Under the pieces are notes generated by a model. The model was given only the letters and a program-made list of their open reading frames with translations, did not search any database and was not told where the DNA came from. The translations under genes and the position numbers were made by a program. Source: a virus. From it: 31,604 nt of DNA. The stretch is taken from IMG/VR virus record IMGVR_UViG_3300036770_002247, positions 1-31,604 of that record; one strand, given 5' to 3'. This document shows positions 6,431 through 15,349 of this stretch, in pieces. How positions within the stretch are numbered: the stretch's first letter is position 1; each line of letters starts with the position of its first letter.

Positions 6431-7609
6431 TTGAAGGTTGATCTCATCCCGATCGAGAAAGTAATCCCCTATGCAAAAAATCCGAGGCGAAACGAGGCGG
6501 CAATTGCAAAAGTTGCAGGCAGCATTAAGGAGTTTGGTTTTCGTCAGCCTATTGTTGTCGACTCCGAAATGGTGGTTATCGCTGGCCACACAAGACTGGA
6601 GGCTGCGCGATCGCTTGGCATTGCGAATGTGCCAGTTCATATTGCCGAAGGTCTGAGCAAGTCACAAATCAAGGCTTATCGCATCGCAGACAATCGAGTT
6701 GCTCAAGAGGCTGAATGGGATTTAGACCTTTTGAAAATCGAGCTGTCGGAATTGCGCGACGAGGAGTTTGATTTAAGCGAGACTGGATTTGATGAAGATG
6801 AGCTGAATGATTTGCTTGCTGAAGCTGTTGCAGAAGGCTTAACCGACGAGGATGCTGTTCCTGAGCCTCCACCGGAGCCTATTACAAAGCTCGGAGACAT
6901 CTGGATACTAGGCAAGCACCGATTGATGTGCGGCGATAGTACGAGCGTGGATGCGGTTGAGAGACTAATGGCTGGCGAACGACCCAGAATGGTTTTCACC
7001 GACCCACCGTATGGCATCGCACACAGCGGAAAGGGAATTACAGCAAACGGTGTGGGCAACGACTTCGGGCAAATACTGGGCGACGAAGATGTTAGCGTCG
7101 CTATTGACACATTCCGCCTCTGCGTTGGTCAGTGGCCAGAGGCGCGAATGGTATTTTGGGGCGCAAACTACTACCCTAGCGCCTTGCCTGACGGCCACGG
7201 CTGGCTGGTGTGGGACAAGCAGCGCGAGGGCGACACATTTTCTGGCGCTGAGTTGGCGTTCATTAATGGTGGCGTGCGAGTTGATGTTTTTCGGCACATG
7301 TGGCATGGCATGGTCAAAGCAAGTGAGCATGGCCAAAAGCGCATACATCCCACCCAAAAGCCGATTGCGTTGGCTGAATGGTGCTTTGCTAAATACGGCG
7401 ACTCAAGCACTGTTCTTGATTTGTTTGGCGGCAGCGGCAGCACTTTGATTGCCTGCGAAAAAACAGGTCGGTCTTGTCGAATGATGGAACTAGACCCAAA
7501 ATACTGCGATGTCATCGTCAAACGATGGGAAGAATTCACCGGCAAGAAAGCGAGATTAGAAAATGGCAGTGGCGACCTACGGACTGGAGACGATCTGCAA
7601 GCTGCTTGA
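6431..7609 (+). CDS. ParB-like nuclease domain fused to a DNA methyltransferase (beta class)
   Basis: I prefer TTG 6431, preceded by AGGAG at 6-nt spacing, because it places the ParB fold at the usual N-terminus; an in-frame ATG at 6320 would add 37 residues of unlikely sequence. Residues about 5-100 form a ParB/sulfiredoxin-like domain (PYAKNPRRNE, GSIKEFGFRQPIVVD, VIAGHTRLEAA). Residues about 155-385 are an amino-methyltransferase with DPPY at 191-194 and the AdoMet site FGGSGS at 332-337. DPPY before FGGSG defines the beta class, acting on adenine N6 or cytosine N4. It may protect phage DNA from restriction. The 130-bp leader before it holds no clear promoter. Confidence 0.85.
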   Translation: MKVDLIPIEKVIPYAKNPRRNEAAIAKVAGSIKEFGFRQPIVVDSEMVVIAGHTRLEAARSLGIANVPVHIAEGLSKSQIKAYRIADNRVAQEAEWDLDLLKIELSELRDEEFDLSETGFDEDELNDLLAEAVAEGLTDEDAVPEPPPEPITKLGDIWILGKHRLMCGDSTSVDAVERLMAGERPRMVFTDPPYGIAHSGKGITANGVGNDFGQILGDEDVSVAIDTFRLCVGQWPEARMVFWGANYYPSALPDGHGWLVWDKQREGDTFSGAELAFINGGVRVDVFRHMWHGMVKASEHGQKRIHPTQKPIALAEWCFAKYGDSSTVLDLFGGSGSTLIACEKTGRSCRMMELDPKYCDVIVKRWEEFTGKKARLENGSGDLRTGDDLQAA

Positions 7610-8162
7610 TCTGACTCCTCAGCGGGTCAATCAACTTGTTAGGTCTGGTGTTATTCCAAAACAAGAGCGCGGTCGATATGAGCTCGTGCCAGTTGTTAAG
7701 GCTTACATAAGATATTTGCGCGATCGTGCAGTCAATAACGATGTCGGTCCTGATTCTCTTAGTAACGAAAGAGCTCGGATGACTAAAGCTCGCGCTGATA
7801 TGTTTGAGATGGAGCGAGATCAGATGCGAGAAACCTTAATCCCATCTGCTGACATTGAGGCGGCTTGGGAAAAGGTTGTGATGAATATGAGGGCAAAGCT
7901 AATAGCCATTCCTGGCAAGGCTGCTGCGAATGTCTATGCTGCGGAATCGCTTGCAGAAACCAAAGCAATACTGAAAGATGAGATCTATGAAGCCCTTGGA
8001 GAATTATCAAGAGTCGAGGTCCGAGTCGATAACCCTGTGCGGTCATCAGAATCTGAAGAAGATCACGGAGTCAGTGCTGAGGAAGTTAGCCCCACCACCG
8101 GAGATAACCGTAAGCGAGTGGGCAGACCAAGAAAGGAAGCTGAGCCCAGAGTCGTCGGCTGA
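7563..8162 (+). CDS. terS: Terminase small subunit (Nu1-like)
   Basis: The 199-aa product starts with a winged-helix of the Nu1 type (GLETICKLLDLTPQRVNQLV followed by a GVIPKQERGRYELVPVV wing), then a long helix (RARMTKARADMFEMERDQMR) and a dimerisation region; the C-terminal tail is charged and may bind the large subunit. It recognises the packaging site and starts packaging. It overlaps the methyltransferase by 47 nt and the large subunit by up to 185 nt. The DNA site it binds is not visible by eye. Confidence 0.83.
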   Translation: MAVATYGLETICKLLDLTPQRVNQLVRSGVIPKQERGRYELVPVVKAYIRYLRDRAVNNDVGPDSLSNERARMTKARADMFEMERDQMRETLIPSADIEAAWEKVVMNMRAKLIAIPGKAAANVYAAESLAETKAILKDEIYEALGELSRVEVRVDNPVRSSESEEDHGVSAEEVSPTTGDNRKRVGRPRKEAEPRVVG

Positions 8163-9846
8163 GCCTGGCCAATGGAGGACTGATCGGGCTGAATATCAGC
8201 GAGGGATCATGGATTCTTTCGCAGATCCGACAATCCGTGAGGTTGTTGTCATGTCATCGGCGCAAGTTGGCAAGACTGAGATTCTTAACAATCTTTGTGG
8301 GTATCACATCGAGCATGATCCAAGCCCGATGCTAGTCGTGCAGCCAACGCTCGACATGGCGCAGACCTGGAGCAAGGACAGGCTCGCTCCAATGCTTAGA
8401 GATACCCCATCACTTGCTGGCCTGGTAAAAGATCCGAGGTCTAGGGATTCTGGCAATACGACACTGCACAAACAATTCCCTGGTGGTCATTTGACTGCCT
8501 GCGGTGCAAATTCACCATCATCGCTTGCAAGTCGTCCTGTCAGAGTCGTGCTTTGTGATGAGGTCGATCGCTATCCAACCAGCGCGGGAAGCGAGGGTGA
8601 TCCTGTCTTACTAGCCAAGAAAAGAGCGTCGACCTTTTGGAATCGAGTGATCGGATTGTTTTCGACACCAACGAATAAGGGCGCATCGCGTATTGAATCT
8701 GCTTTTGATGAATCGGATCAGCGGCGTTATTTTGTGCCTTGTCCACATTGTGAACACAAGCAATGGCTCAGATGGTCGCAAGTGAAATGGACTGAGCCTG
8801 ATGATGTTCGTTATTACTGCGAATCATGCGGAGTTGGCTGGGATGATGCCGAGCGATTTCGAGCGATTAAGAACGGCAAATGGCAAGCTACGCAAGAATT
8901 TACTGGAGTCGCTGGCTTTCATCTTTCAGGGCTTTATTCTCCTTGGCTTATGCTGCGCGATTGCGTGAATGATTTCCTTGAGGCTAAAAAATCACCTGAG
9001 ACGCTACGAGTCTTTGTTAATACCTTTCTAGGCGAAACCTGGGAAGATGCAGGAGATCAGGTCGACGACTACGAGCTTGCAAGCAGAAAAGAAAACTGGG
9101 GCGATGCGCTGCCGAAAGAGGTGCTGCTGCTAACTGCTGGCGTGGATGTCCAAGATGACAGGCTTGAAATCGAGGTCGTTGGTTGGGGCAAAGATGAAGA
9201 ATCCTGGTCTGTGGATTATCGCCAGATTTACGGTGATCCTTCTTCGCCTGGCGTGTGGAATGACCTCGATCAGCTGCTGCAAGGACGATATGACCACGAG
9301 CATGGCGAGATGACGATCAGGGCTGCTTGTATAGACTCAGGGGGGCATCACACTGCAAGCGTTTACAAGTTTGCCAAGACGAGAGAAGGCCGCAGGATCT
9401 ATGCAATCAAGGGTGTCGGTGGAGAAGGCAAGCCCATTGTCGGGAAACCATCGACCAACAACGGGCAGCGGGTCAAGCTCTTCCCTGTTGGCGTGGATAC
9501 GGTCAAGCGCACACTGATGTCACGATTTAGGATTCAAGAACCAGGTGCTGGCTATTGTCATTTCCCAGAAGGCAGGGCAGATGAATATTTCCGGCAGCTG
9601 ACAGCAGAAAAGCTCGTGACCAGGTATCACAAAGGCTTTCCGAGGTTGGAGTTTGTGAAGGTTCGCACCAGAAACGAGGCACTGGATGCTCGTGTTTATG
9701 CGATGGCTGCGCTGTCCATTCTGAATGCAAACCTGACTACAATGCACAATTCGATGATGCAAAGACAATCTATTCCTGTCGAGCAAAAGGCAAAACCACC
9801 TGTCTTTGCAAAAAAACCTTCGTCCTTTGTCAATAGTTGGCGTTAA
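7978..9846 (+). CDS. terL: Terminase large subunit, lambda gpA family
   Basis: Packaging ATPase and nuclease. The GpA block SVSEWAD-like (TVSEWADQERKLSPESSAEP) lies near residues 44-63. Walker A is SSAQVGKT at about 93-100; Walker B is VVLCDEVD with D194/E195. Two CxxC pairs (CPHC and CESC, about 257-285) form a zinc-binding loop typical of gpA. The nuclease domain begins near GVDVQDDRLE (about 388). The start is uncertain: ATG 7978, ATG 7987 and GTG 8074 are all in frame, and family length favours one of the later codons. gpA-type terminases usually cut at cos sites. Confidence 0.93.
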   Translation: MRSMKPLENYQESRSESITLCGHQNLKKITESVLRKLAPPPEITVSEWADQERKLSPESSAEPGQWRTDRAEYQRGIMDSFADPTIREVVVMSSAQVGKTEILNNLCGYHIEHDPSPMLVVQPTLDMAQTWSKDRLAPMLRDTPSLAGLVKDPRSRDSGNTTLHKQFPGGHLTACGANSPSSLASRPVRVVLCDEVDRYPTSAGSEGDPVLLAKKRASTFWNRVIGLFSTPTNKGASRIESAFDESDQRRYFVPCPHCEHKQWLRWSQVKWTEPDDVRYYCESCGVGWDDAERFRAIKNGKWQATQEFTGVAGFHLSGLYSPWLMLRDCVNDFLEAKKSPETLRVFVNTFLGETWEDAGDQVDDYELASRKENWGDALPKEVLLLTAGVDVQDDRLEIEVVGWGKDEESWSVDYRQIYGDPSSPGVWNDLDQLLQGRYDHEHGEMTIRAACIDSGGHHTASVYKFAKTREGRRIYAIKGVGGEGKPIVGKPSTNNGQRVKLFPVGVDTVKRTLMSRFRIQEPGAGYCHFPEGRADEYFRQLTAEKLVTRYHKGFPRLEFVKVRTRNEALDARVYAMAALSILNANLTTMHNSMMQRQSIPVEQKAKPPVFAKKPSSFVNSWR

Positions 9847-9869
9847 AATCGGGGCAATTTGGGGGCAGC

Positions 9870-10463
9870 ATGGCAAATTTGTTCAGTGCGGCGAACGCTC
9901 CGACGATTGAGCCCGACAAGATTGTCGTCGGTGATTTCTTGCAATGGAAGCGAATCGACCTGGGTGTTGACTATCCGAACACGCTACACACAGCAACTTA
10001 TGTGGCTCGGATTACAGGCGGCGGCGCAAATGAGATACAGCTTGCAGGCACGAATAGTGGCAGCGATTATCTGTTTACGGTCAGCTCTGCAACCTCTGCA
10101 AACTTTTCGCCAGGCTACTATCACTGGCAACTTGAGATTGTTGAGACATCTTCTGGCAACCGCATTGTTGTCGATCGCGGTGCATTTGAGGCGATTGTCG
10201 ATCTCGATGTCAATAACTCAGATCCTCGCACTCATGCAGAAATCATGCTCGACAAGATCGAGACGCTTTTGCAAGGAAAGGCAGATGCTGATGTTGCGAA
10301 TTACTCGATTGCAGGCAGAAGTCTGACAAAACTCTCACCTCGTGAGCTGCTGGATTGGCGCAACTATTACAAGGCTGAGGTACAGAAAGAATTAAACCTA
10401 GAGCGCATTCGTCGCGGTCAATCTACTGGCATGACGATCAAAGTGAGGTTTCCTGGGAAATGA
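9870..10463 (+). CDS. Head-completion protein with gpW-like C-terminal domain
   Basis: ATG 9870 follows GGGGGCAGC; an in-frame TTG at 9837 is less likely. The N-terminal ~120 residues are strand-rich, Ig-like, with Gly/Thr/Ser composition. The last ~65 residues fit the lambda gpW pattern: a helix (IETLLQGKADADVANYS), a GRSLTKLSPRELLDWRNYY helix and a basic end (ERIRRGQSTGMTIKVRF). Its place between large terminase and portal is exactly that of gpW in lambda. The extra N-terminal domain is an enlargement over the ~68-aa lambda protein. The stop overlaps the portal start by 4 nt. Confidence 0.72.
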   Translation: MANLFSAANAPTIEPDKIVVGDFLQWKRIDLGVDYPNTLHTATYVARITGGGANEIQLAGTNSGSDYLFTVSSATSANFSPGYYHWQLEIVETSSGNRIVVDRGAFEAIVDLDVNNSDPRTHAEIMLDKIETLLQGKADADVANYSIAGRSLTKLSPRELLDWRNYYKAEVQKELNLERIRRGQSTGMTIKVRFPGK

Positions 10464-11938
10464 AGCTCTTTGATTTTTTCCGTAGAAAGACCGAGCAGAA
10501 GATTGCAAAGCCTCTGTTGCGAAATTACAACGGTGCGGCGGGCGGTCGTTTGCTTTCTGATTTTGTCATCAACAACCAGACTGCTGATTCTGCGCTGCAA
10601 TACAGCCTGCCAACCTTACGCAATCGCTCGCGGGATCTTGAGCGCAACAACGAATATGCTCGAAAGTATCTGACGCTATTGCAGACTAATGTGGTTGGTG
10701 ATGCAGGCTTTAATTTGCAAGTAAAAGCGCGAACCACCAACGGCAGCCTGGACGGTCCTGGCAACACCATGATTGAAAATGCCTGGACTCGTTGGAGTCG
10801 TGTTGGCAATTGCACTGTCGACAAGAAACTGTCCTTTCTCGATTGCCAGCGACTTGCGGTGCGAATGCTTGCTCGTGATGGTGAGTGCTTTGTGCAGCTG
10901 CTCAACGGTCCAAGATACCAGGACGGTTTTGCAATCAAGTTGATGGAAGCTGATTGGATCGACGATCAAAAGAATGAGATTCTCAGCAATGGCAATCAGA
11001 TTCGGATGGGCATCGAGATTGATGAGATGCAGTCGGTGGTTGCTTACTGGGTGCTGACGCAGCATCCTGGTGATACGTCTTTCAGGACCAATGTGGCTCG
11101 AAAGCATATTCGAGTGCCTGCTGACAGGATCTTGCATCTTTATATGCCCAATCGCTTAGGAGTTCGTGGCGAACCTTGGATGGCTCCAGTGATTGACTCG
11201 CTGAAGATGCTCAGAGGTTACAGAGAAGCTGAGCTCGTGGCTGCGAGGGTTGCTGCAAGCAAAATGGGAGTGATTACGACCCCGACAGGCACTGAATACA
11301 CAGGCGATGGCACAGAAAACAGCCACACGCCAATCATGAATGCTGATCCTGGGACATTCCACCAGTTGCCTGCTGGCTGGGACATCAAGATGTTCGACCC
11401 AACGCACCCGACAAGTGCTTTCGGTGATTTTGAGAAAGCAGTGCTGCGAGGCATTGCTAGCGGTCTGAATGTGGCTTATACGAGCCTGTCAAATGATCTG
11501 GAGGCGACAAGCTACTCAAGCATCAGAGCTGGGACGCTTGAAGATCGAGACAATTATCGAGTGCTGCAATCATTCATCATCGAGCACTTTGTCGATCCGA
11601 TCTATCGTCAGTGGCTTGCCTCTGCGATGCTTAACAATTCATTCCCATTGCCTCCAACCAGGTTCGACAAGTTTGCAGATGCAACGGTCTGGCGAGGTCG
11701 CGGCTGGAATTGGGTTGATCCGTTAAAAGAGATCAACGCTGCGGTGGTTGGTCTCAACAATGGCATTTTGTCTATGCAAGACGTGGCAGCTCAATACGGC
11801 AGAGACGTAGAAGAAACCTTCTCGGCTATTCAGCGCGACAAGGAGCTTGCAGCACAATACGGGCTGAGCATGAGTTTTGAGCCCTTTGGTGAGAAGATGC
11901 CTGCTCCTGCAATGGTTGACGAAAATGCCGATTCCTAA
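10460..11938 (+). CDS. Portal protein, lambda gpB family
   Basis: The 492-aa product has the lambda-family portal features: an N-terminal SLPTLRNRSRDLERNNEYAR motif, WTRWSR, RDGECFVQLL, an RVPADRILHLY segment before GVRGEPWMAPVI, and the stem/helix region GLNVAYTSLSNDLEATSYSS with RAGTLEDRDNYRV. The portal forms the twelve-subunit ring through which DNA enters and leaves the head. Length is near the family's usual 500-530. It overlaps the downstream protease-capsid gene by 14 nt. Confidence 0.93.
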   Translation: MKLFDFFRRKTEQKIAKPLLRNYNGAAGGRLLSDFVINNQTADSALQYSLPTLRNRSRDLERNNEYARKYLTLLQTNVVGDAGFNLQVKARTTNGSLDGPGNTMIENAWTRWSRVGNCTVDKKLSFLDCQRLAVRMLARDGECFVQLLNGPRYQDGFAIKLMEADWIDDQKNEILSNGNQIRMGIEIDEMQSVVAYWVLTQHPGDTSFRTNVARKHIRVPADRILHLYMPNRLGVRGEPWMAPVIDSLKMLRGYREAELVAARVAASKMGVITTPTGTEYTGDGTENSHTPIMNADPGTFHQLPAGWDIKMFDPTHPTSAFGDFEKAVLRGIASGLNVAYTSLSNDLEATSYSSIRAGTLEDRDNYRVLQSFIIEHFVDPIYRQWLASAMLNNSFPLPPTRFDKFADATVWRGRGWNWVDPLKEINAAVVGLNNGILSMQDVAAQYGRDVEETFSAIQRDKELAAQYGLSMSFEPFGEKMPAPAMVDENADS

Positions 11939-14384
11939 TGAAAGCATGGTTGAAGAGGCGCAGCGCGGACTGGCCTGGCGGCGAGAATTCGGACGTGGTG
12001 GGACTGCTGTTGGGATTGCTCGCGCTCGCGACATTTCTAATGGTGTTGATCTTCCGATGGCTACTATCCGACGAATGAAGGCTTATTTTGACCGGCACGA
12101 GGTCGACAAAGAGGCTCAAGGATTTAGACCAGGCGAAAATGGATACCCCAGCAATGGGAGAATCGCTTGGGCTCTGTGGGGCGGCGATCCTGGGCAGACC
12201 TGGGCAAATCGTCTTGTCGCGCAAGACAATGAAGAGGAAAGAAGCATGATTGAGGAAAGACCTTATCCAAACGAACATGCAGCCAGGCTGACTGATCCGG
12301 CGCAATACGATGGCTTTGCTCGTGTGAATGACCAGTTCGGACCAGGCATTGATGCGATCTTTGGGATCAAGGACGGTGAGAGCGAATTGCAAGCAATCAG
12401 GTTTGATGCAGATCGTTTCACTGCTGATGAGGCAAGAGAATGGCTTGCAGAGCATGACTATGACCCGATAGAATTCGAGGAGGCGACAGGAGAGGACGCA
12501 AGCGGCGATACTTCTGACGACAATGACGAGGATGAAATGGCTGCTGAAGAGCGCAAAAGCATTGCGAAGCTGAATACCAGGGCGATGACCTGGGAAGCAT
12601 CTATCGACCAAAAAGCTCGCACTGCGCTGATCGCTGTCTCCTCTGAGGCTCCTGTCGAGCGATATTTTGGGACTGAGATTCTCAATCACGAGGCTCGGTC
12701 TATTGATCTGACATTTATGAATTCTGGTCGGGCTCCTCTTTTGCTCGATCATGACGCGACCAAGCAGATTGGGGTCGTGGAGTCTGTGACACTTGATGAG
12801 TCAACCCGTCGACTACGGGCAAAGGTTCGCTTCGGAAGAGGTGAGCTGGCAAGTGAGGTGTTTCAGGATGTTTCTGACGGTATCCGCAGCAACATTTCTG
12901 TCGGTTACGAGATCCGAAAAATGGATGAGGTAACCAAAGGTGAATTCCGAGTCATGGACTGGTCACCTCTTGAAATTTCAATCGTGAGCATTCCTGCTGA
13001 CCAGACAGTCGGCGTGGGTCGGTCGAAAGAAATGGATTCTTCTCAACCTGTCATTTTCCAAAAGGAAGAAATCATGTCTGATGTAAATCTCGATCAGATT
13101 CGTTCCGAAGCAGCAGCAAAAGCTCGTCAGGACGCATCTGCAATTCTCGCTCTTGCAGCTCGCCACAATCGCAGCGATCTCGGTCGCAAAGCTATTGAGG
13201 AAGGCACAAGCATTGAGGCTTTCCGTGGTCAGTTGCTGGATGCAATCGGCAATGACAAACCTCTCGACACTCGTGCGACTGACATTGGTGCATCGCGTCA
13301 TGAGCAAAAGGAATACTCCTTAGCTCGTGCTCTTCGCGCTATGACCACCAATGATTGGAGGCAAGCAGGTTTCGAGCGTGAAGTCAGCGACACCATTGCT
13401 CGCAGTATTGGTCGTGACGCAAAGGGCATCTTTGTTCCTGATTTCGTATGGGGCAAGCGTTCTGGTCCTATGTCGACTGCTGCAACAGGTGGCTCTGCTT
13501 CTGAGAATGTCTCTGACAAGCTCGTGCCAACGATTCAGGCTGGTGACATGTTCATCGAGGCTCTTCGCAATCGCATGGTGATGGCTGATCTCGGTGTCAC
13601 GTTCATGAATGGTCTTGTAGGCAAGATCCAGATCCCCAAGTTCTCTGCTGGTGCTAATGCAGCATTTGTGGAAGAGCTCGCAGCGGTGTCTGACCAGTCT
13701 CCGACCGATGCAGCTGTGACGTTGCAGCCTCGTACGCTTGGTGCTTATGTAGACATTTCGCGTCTGCTTATGATGACCTCGGTTCCTGCTGTCGATCAGA
13801 TCGTTCGCAACGACCTGCTTGCAAGCATGGCAGAGCGCATTGAGTATTACGCAATCAACGGCTCTGGCTCTAGCGGTCAGCCCACTGGCTTGCTGAATCT
13901 GTCGGGTATCAACGATATTGACATCTCTGCTGGCACTGATGTTGATTCGCTGACCTGGGCTGACATCGTTGCGCTCGTGAAGGCTGTGGAAGAGGACAAC
14001 GGCGTGGTGAATCCTGCTGCTCTTGGCTGGCTGACCCATCCTGCTGTTAAGGCAAAGCTCGCATCGACTGCAAAAGTGTCAAGCACTGATTCGGTCATGA
14101 TCTTGGCTGAGCCCTGGAATTCGTTGTATGGCTACAAGTTTGCAGCCACAGCAGCAGTTCCAACCAACCTCGATCCAGGCGATGCAGGCAATGACGCTTC
14201 GGCACTCATCTTCGGTGACTTCTCACAGTTGATGGTTGGAACCTGGGGCGCACCTGAGATCCTCGTCGATCCTTATACTGGCGGCACTGCTGGTACGGTT
14301 CGTATCATCGTGATGCAGGAAGTTGATGTTGCAGCTCGCAACGCAGTCAGCTTCGCGCTAACGAACGAAGTCTCGGTTGCCTGA
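11925..14384 (+). CDS. Prohead protease fused to HK97-type major capsid protein
   Basis: A single frame of about 819 aa. I start it at ATG 11925; ATG 11946 is an alternative. Residues 1-95 are a basic accessory segment (LAWRREFGRGGTAVGIARAR, then WALWGGDPGQTWANR). About 105-160 is a second small module seen in phage head proteins (PYPNEHAARL, then RFTADEAREWLAEHDY). About 200-345 is a U35-type prohead protease, with the probable catalytic His in LLLDHDA (about 275) and Ser in SNISVGYE (about 322-326). From 384 the HK97 fold begins: helical delta domain, then capsid ending in DVAARNAVSFALTNE. An internal start at 13074 could give capsid alone. Confidence 0.9.
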   Translation: MPIPNESMVEEAQRGLAWRREFGRGGTAVGIARARDISNGVDLPMATIRRMKAYFDRHEVDKEAQGFRPGENGYPSNGRIAWALWGGDPGQTWANRLVAQDNEEERSMIEERPYPNEHAARLTDPAQYDGFARVNDQFGPGIDAIFGIKDGESELQAIRFDADRFTADEAREWLAEHDYDPIEFEEATGEDASGDTSDDNDEDEMAAEERKSIAKLNTRAMTWEASIDQKARTALIAVSSEAPVERYFGTEILNHEARSIDLTFMNSGRAPLLLDHDATKQIGVVESVTLDESTRRLRAKVRFGRGELASEVFQDVSDGIRSNISVGYEIRKMDEVTKGEFRVMDWSPLEISIVSIPADQTVGVGRSKEMDSSQPVIFQKEEIMSDVNLDQIRSEAAAKARQDASAILALAARHNRSDLGRKAIEEGTSIEAFRGQLLDAIGNDKPLDTRATDIGASRHEQKEYSLARALRAMTTNDWRQAGFEREVSDTIARSIGRDAKGIFVPDFVWGKRSGPMSTAATGGSASENVSDKLVPTIQAGDMFIEALRNRMVMADLGVTFMNGLVGKIQIPKFSAGANAAFVEELAAVSDQSPTDAAVTLQPRTLGAYVDISRLLMMTSVPAVDQIVRNDLLASMAERIEYYAINGSGSSGQPTGLLNLSGINDIDISAGTDVDSLTWADIVALVKAVEEDNGVVNPAALGWLTHPAVKAKLASTAKVSSTDSVMILAEPWNSLYGYKFAATAAVPTNLDPGDAGNDASALIFGDFSQLMVGTWGAPEILVDPYTGGTAGTVRIIVMQEVDVAARNAVSFALTNEVSVA
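13062..13076 (+). promoter_or_regulatory. Internal ribosome-binding site and ATG for the capsid moiety
   Basis: AAGGAAG at about 13062-13068 lies 6-7 nt before an in-frame ATG at 13074. The residues after it (MSDVNLDQIRSEAAAKAR) look like the natural start of a stand-alone HK97 delta domain and capsid, giving a 436-aa product (13074-14384). A good Shine-Dalgarno at just this domain boundary suggests that free capsid protein is made by internal initiation in addition to the fused form. Confidence 0.6.
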
Positions 14385-14387
14385 TAA

Positions 14388-14609
14388 ATGGACATTCGGA
14401 TCTTGCAGACCTGTTTTGTAGTGGGAGGCAAGCACCGAGCTGGTGACATCATCTCAGTCGTTCCAACGATTGCAGAGCAGCTCATCAAGCGAGGGTTTGC
14501 GGTTCCATTGCATAACGACAGGTCTGTGGGTCTGGAAGTCAGCCAGGTAGATGCGGAAGTTTCAAAGCGCAAAGGCAGGAGGGTAGATCGTGGCAGTCGA
14601 ATCGGCTGA
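14388..14609 (+). CDS. Small hypothetical protein in the head-tail joining region (73 aa)
   Basis: Starts 3 nt after the capsid stop. The first ~45 residues are strand-helix (ILQTCFVVGGKHRAGDIISV, then TIAEQLIKRGFAVPL), a pattern found in small proteins between capsid and gpFII-like genes; the C-terminal end is basic. It could be a head-decoration or neck protein; I cannot assign it. It overlaps the next gene by 20 nt. Confidence 0.6.
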   Translation: MDIRILQTCFVVGGKHRAGDIISVVPTIAEQLIKRGFAVPLHNDRSVGLEVSQVDAEVSKRKGRRVDRGSRIG

Positions 14610-14898
14610 TGATCGTGCGATCTTCCTGGCAGTCAATGACTTTGGGATTTCCGCGACTTTTACACACAGTGCAACGACGACGACAATTTCAGGCATCTTT
14701 GACAACGATTTCATCGAGGTCGATGCAGGAGGTGGGGTCGGTTTTGCACTACAGCAGCCAAAGTTCATCGCAAGGACAGCAGACGTTTCCACAGCGGTCG
14801 AAGATGACACGTTGGTGATTTCTTCAGTGACTTACAAGATCAAGGTTCGGCAGGATGATGGCACAGGCATGACGGTGTTGATCCTGGAGAAACAATAA
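14590..14898 (+). CDS. Head-tail joining protein, lambda gpFII-like
   Basis: GTG 14590 is supported by a strong AGGAGGG 8 nt upstream. The 102-aa product is a beta-rich protein with the gpFII layout: GIFDNDFIEVD (the turn after the first strand), a loop (AGGGVGFALQQP), FIARTADV, then DTLVISSVTYKIK and a closing strand TGMTVLILEK. gpFII completes the head and gives the tail docking site. Location after capsid and before the tail-terminator gene matches lambda. The stop overlaps the next ATG (TAATG). Confidence 0.75.
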   Translation: MAVESADDRAIFLAVNDFGISATFTHSATTTTISGIFDNDFIEVDAGGGVGFALQQPKFIARTADVSTAVEDDTLVISSVTYKIKVRQDDGTGMTVLILEKQ

Positions 14899-15338
14899 TG
14901 GCTCACGGTCGCAAAGCGATTAGAGATCGAGTCGTGACGGTTTGTACAGGTTTGACAACGACAAGCACGAGAGTTCATAAATCGAGGTTGTATCCTCTTG
15001 CAAGTGGCAAGTTGCCAGCCTTAGCGATTTATGCACTTTCTGAGGTAAGCGAAGCGGTCACGATTGGATCGCCAAAGTATCATCGAAATTTAGATATTGC
15101 GATTGATGCGATGGCTGAGGCAAATACCAATGTTGATGACACGCTCGATCTTATCTGCGAGGAAGTAGAAACGGCGATCGGTGCAGATCGGACCCTAAAT
15201 GGTTTATGCAAGGAAGCAACGCTTGTCTCAACAGACATCGAGCTTTCTGGCGAAGGTGAGAAACCCGTTGGGATTGCTCGATTGGTTTATCGAGTGACCT
15301 ATCGGACTGCGGTTACAAACGCGACAGCCACGACATAA
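14898..15338 (+). CDS. Tail terminator protein, gpU-like
   Basis: A 146-aa product with the usual profile of phage tail terminators: an N-terminal helix (RKAIRDRVVTVCTGL), a strand with VHKSRLYPLASGKLPALAIY, then a NLDIAIDAMAEANTNVDDTL helix, a second helix (DLICEEVETAIGAD) and a final strand pair ending in YRVTYRT. gpU caps the tail tube and joins it to the head. Its place between gpFII-like and tube genes agrees. Confidence 0.78.
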   Translation: MAHGRKAIRDRVVTVCTGLTTTSTRVHKSRLYPLASGKLPALAIYALSEVSEAVTIGSPKYHRNLDIAIDAMAEANTNVDDTLDLICEEVETAIGADRTLNGLCKEATLVSTDIELSGEGEKPVGIARLVYRVTYRTAVTNATATT

Positions 15339-15349
15339 GGAGTTTTGAA

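Noticed and set aside
781-6615. GCGATCGC (the cyanobacterial HIP1 word) at about 783-790 and 6606-6613
   Set aside because: I noticed only these two copies in 31.6 kb. Cyanobacterial genomes carry it far more often, so it does not support a cyanobacterial host.
7011-7448. 145-codon ORF inside the methyltransferase gene
   Set aside because: It is in another frame across the catalytic region and shows no domain; the methyltransferase motifs DPPY and FGGSGS lie in the longer frame.
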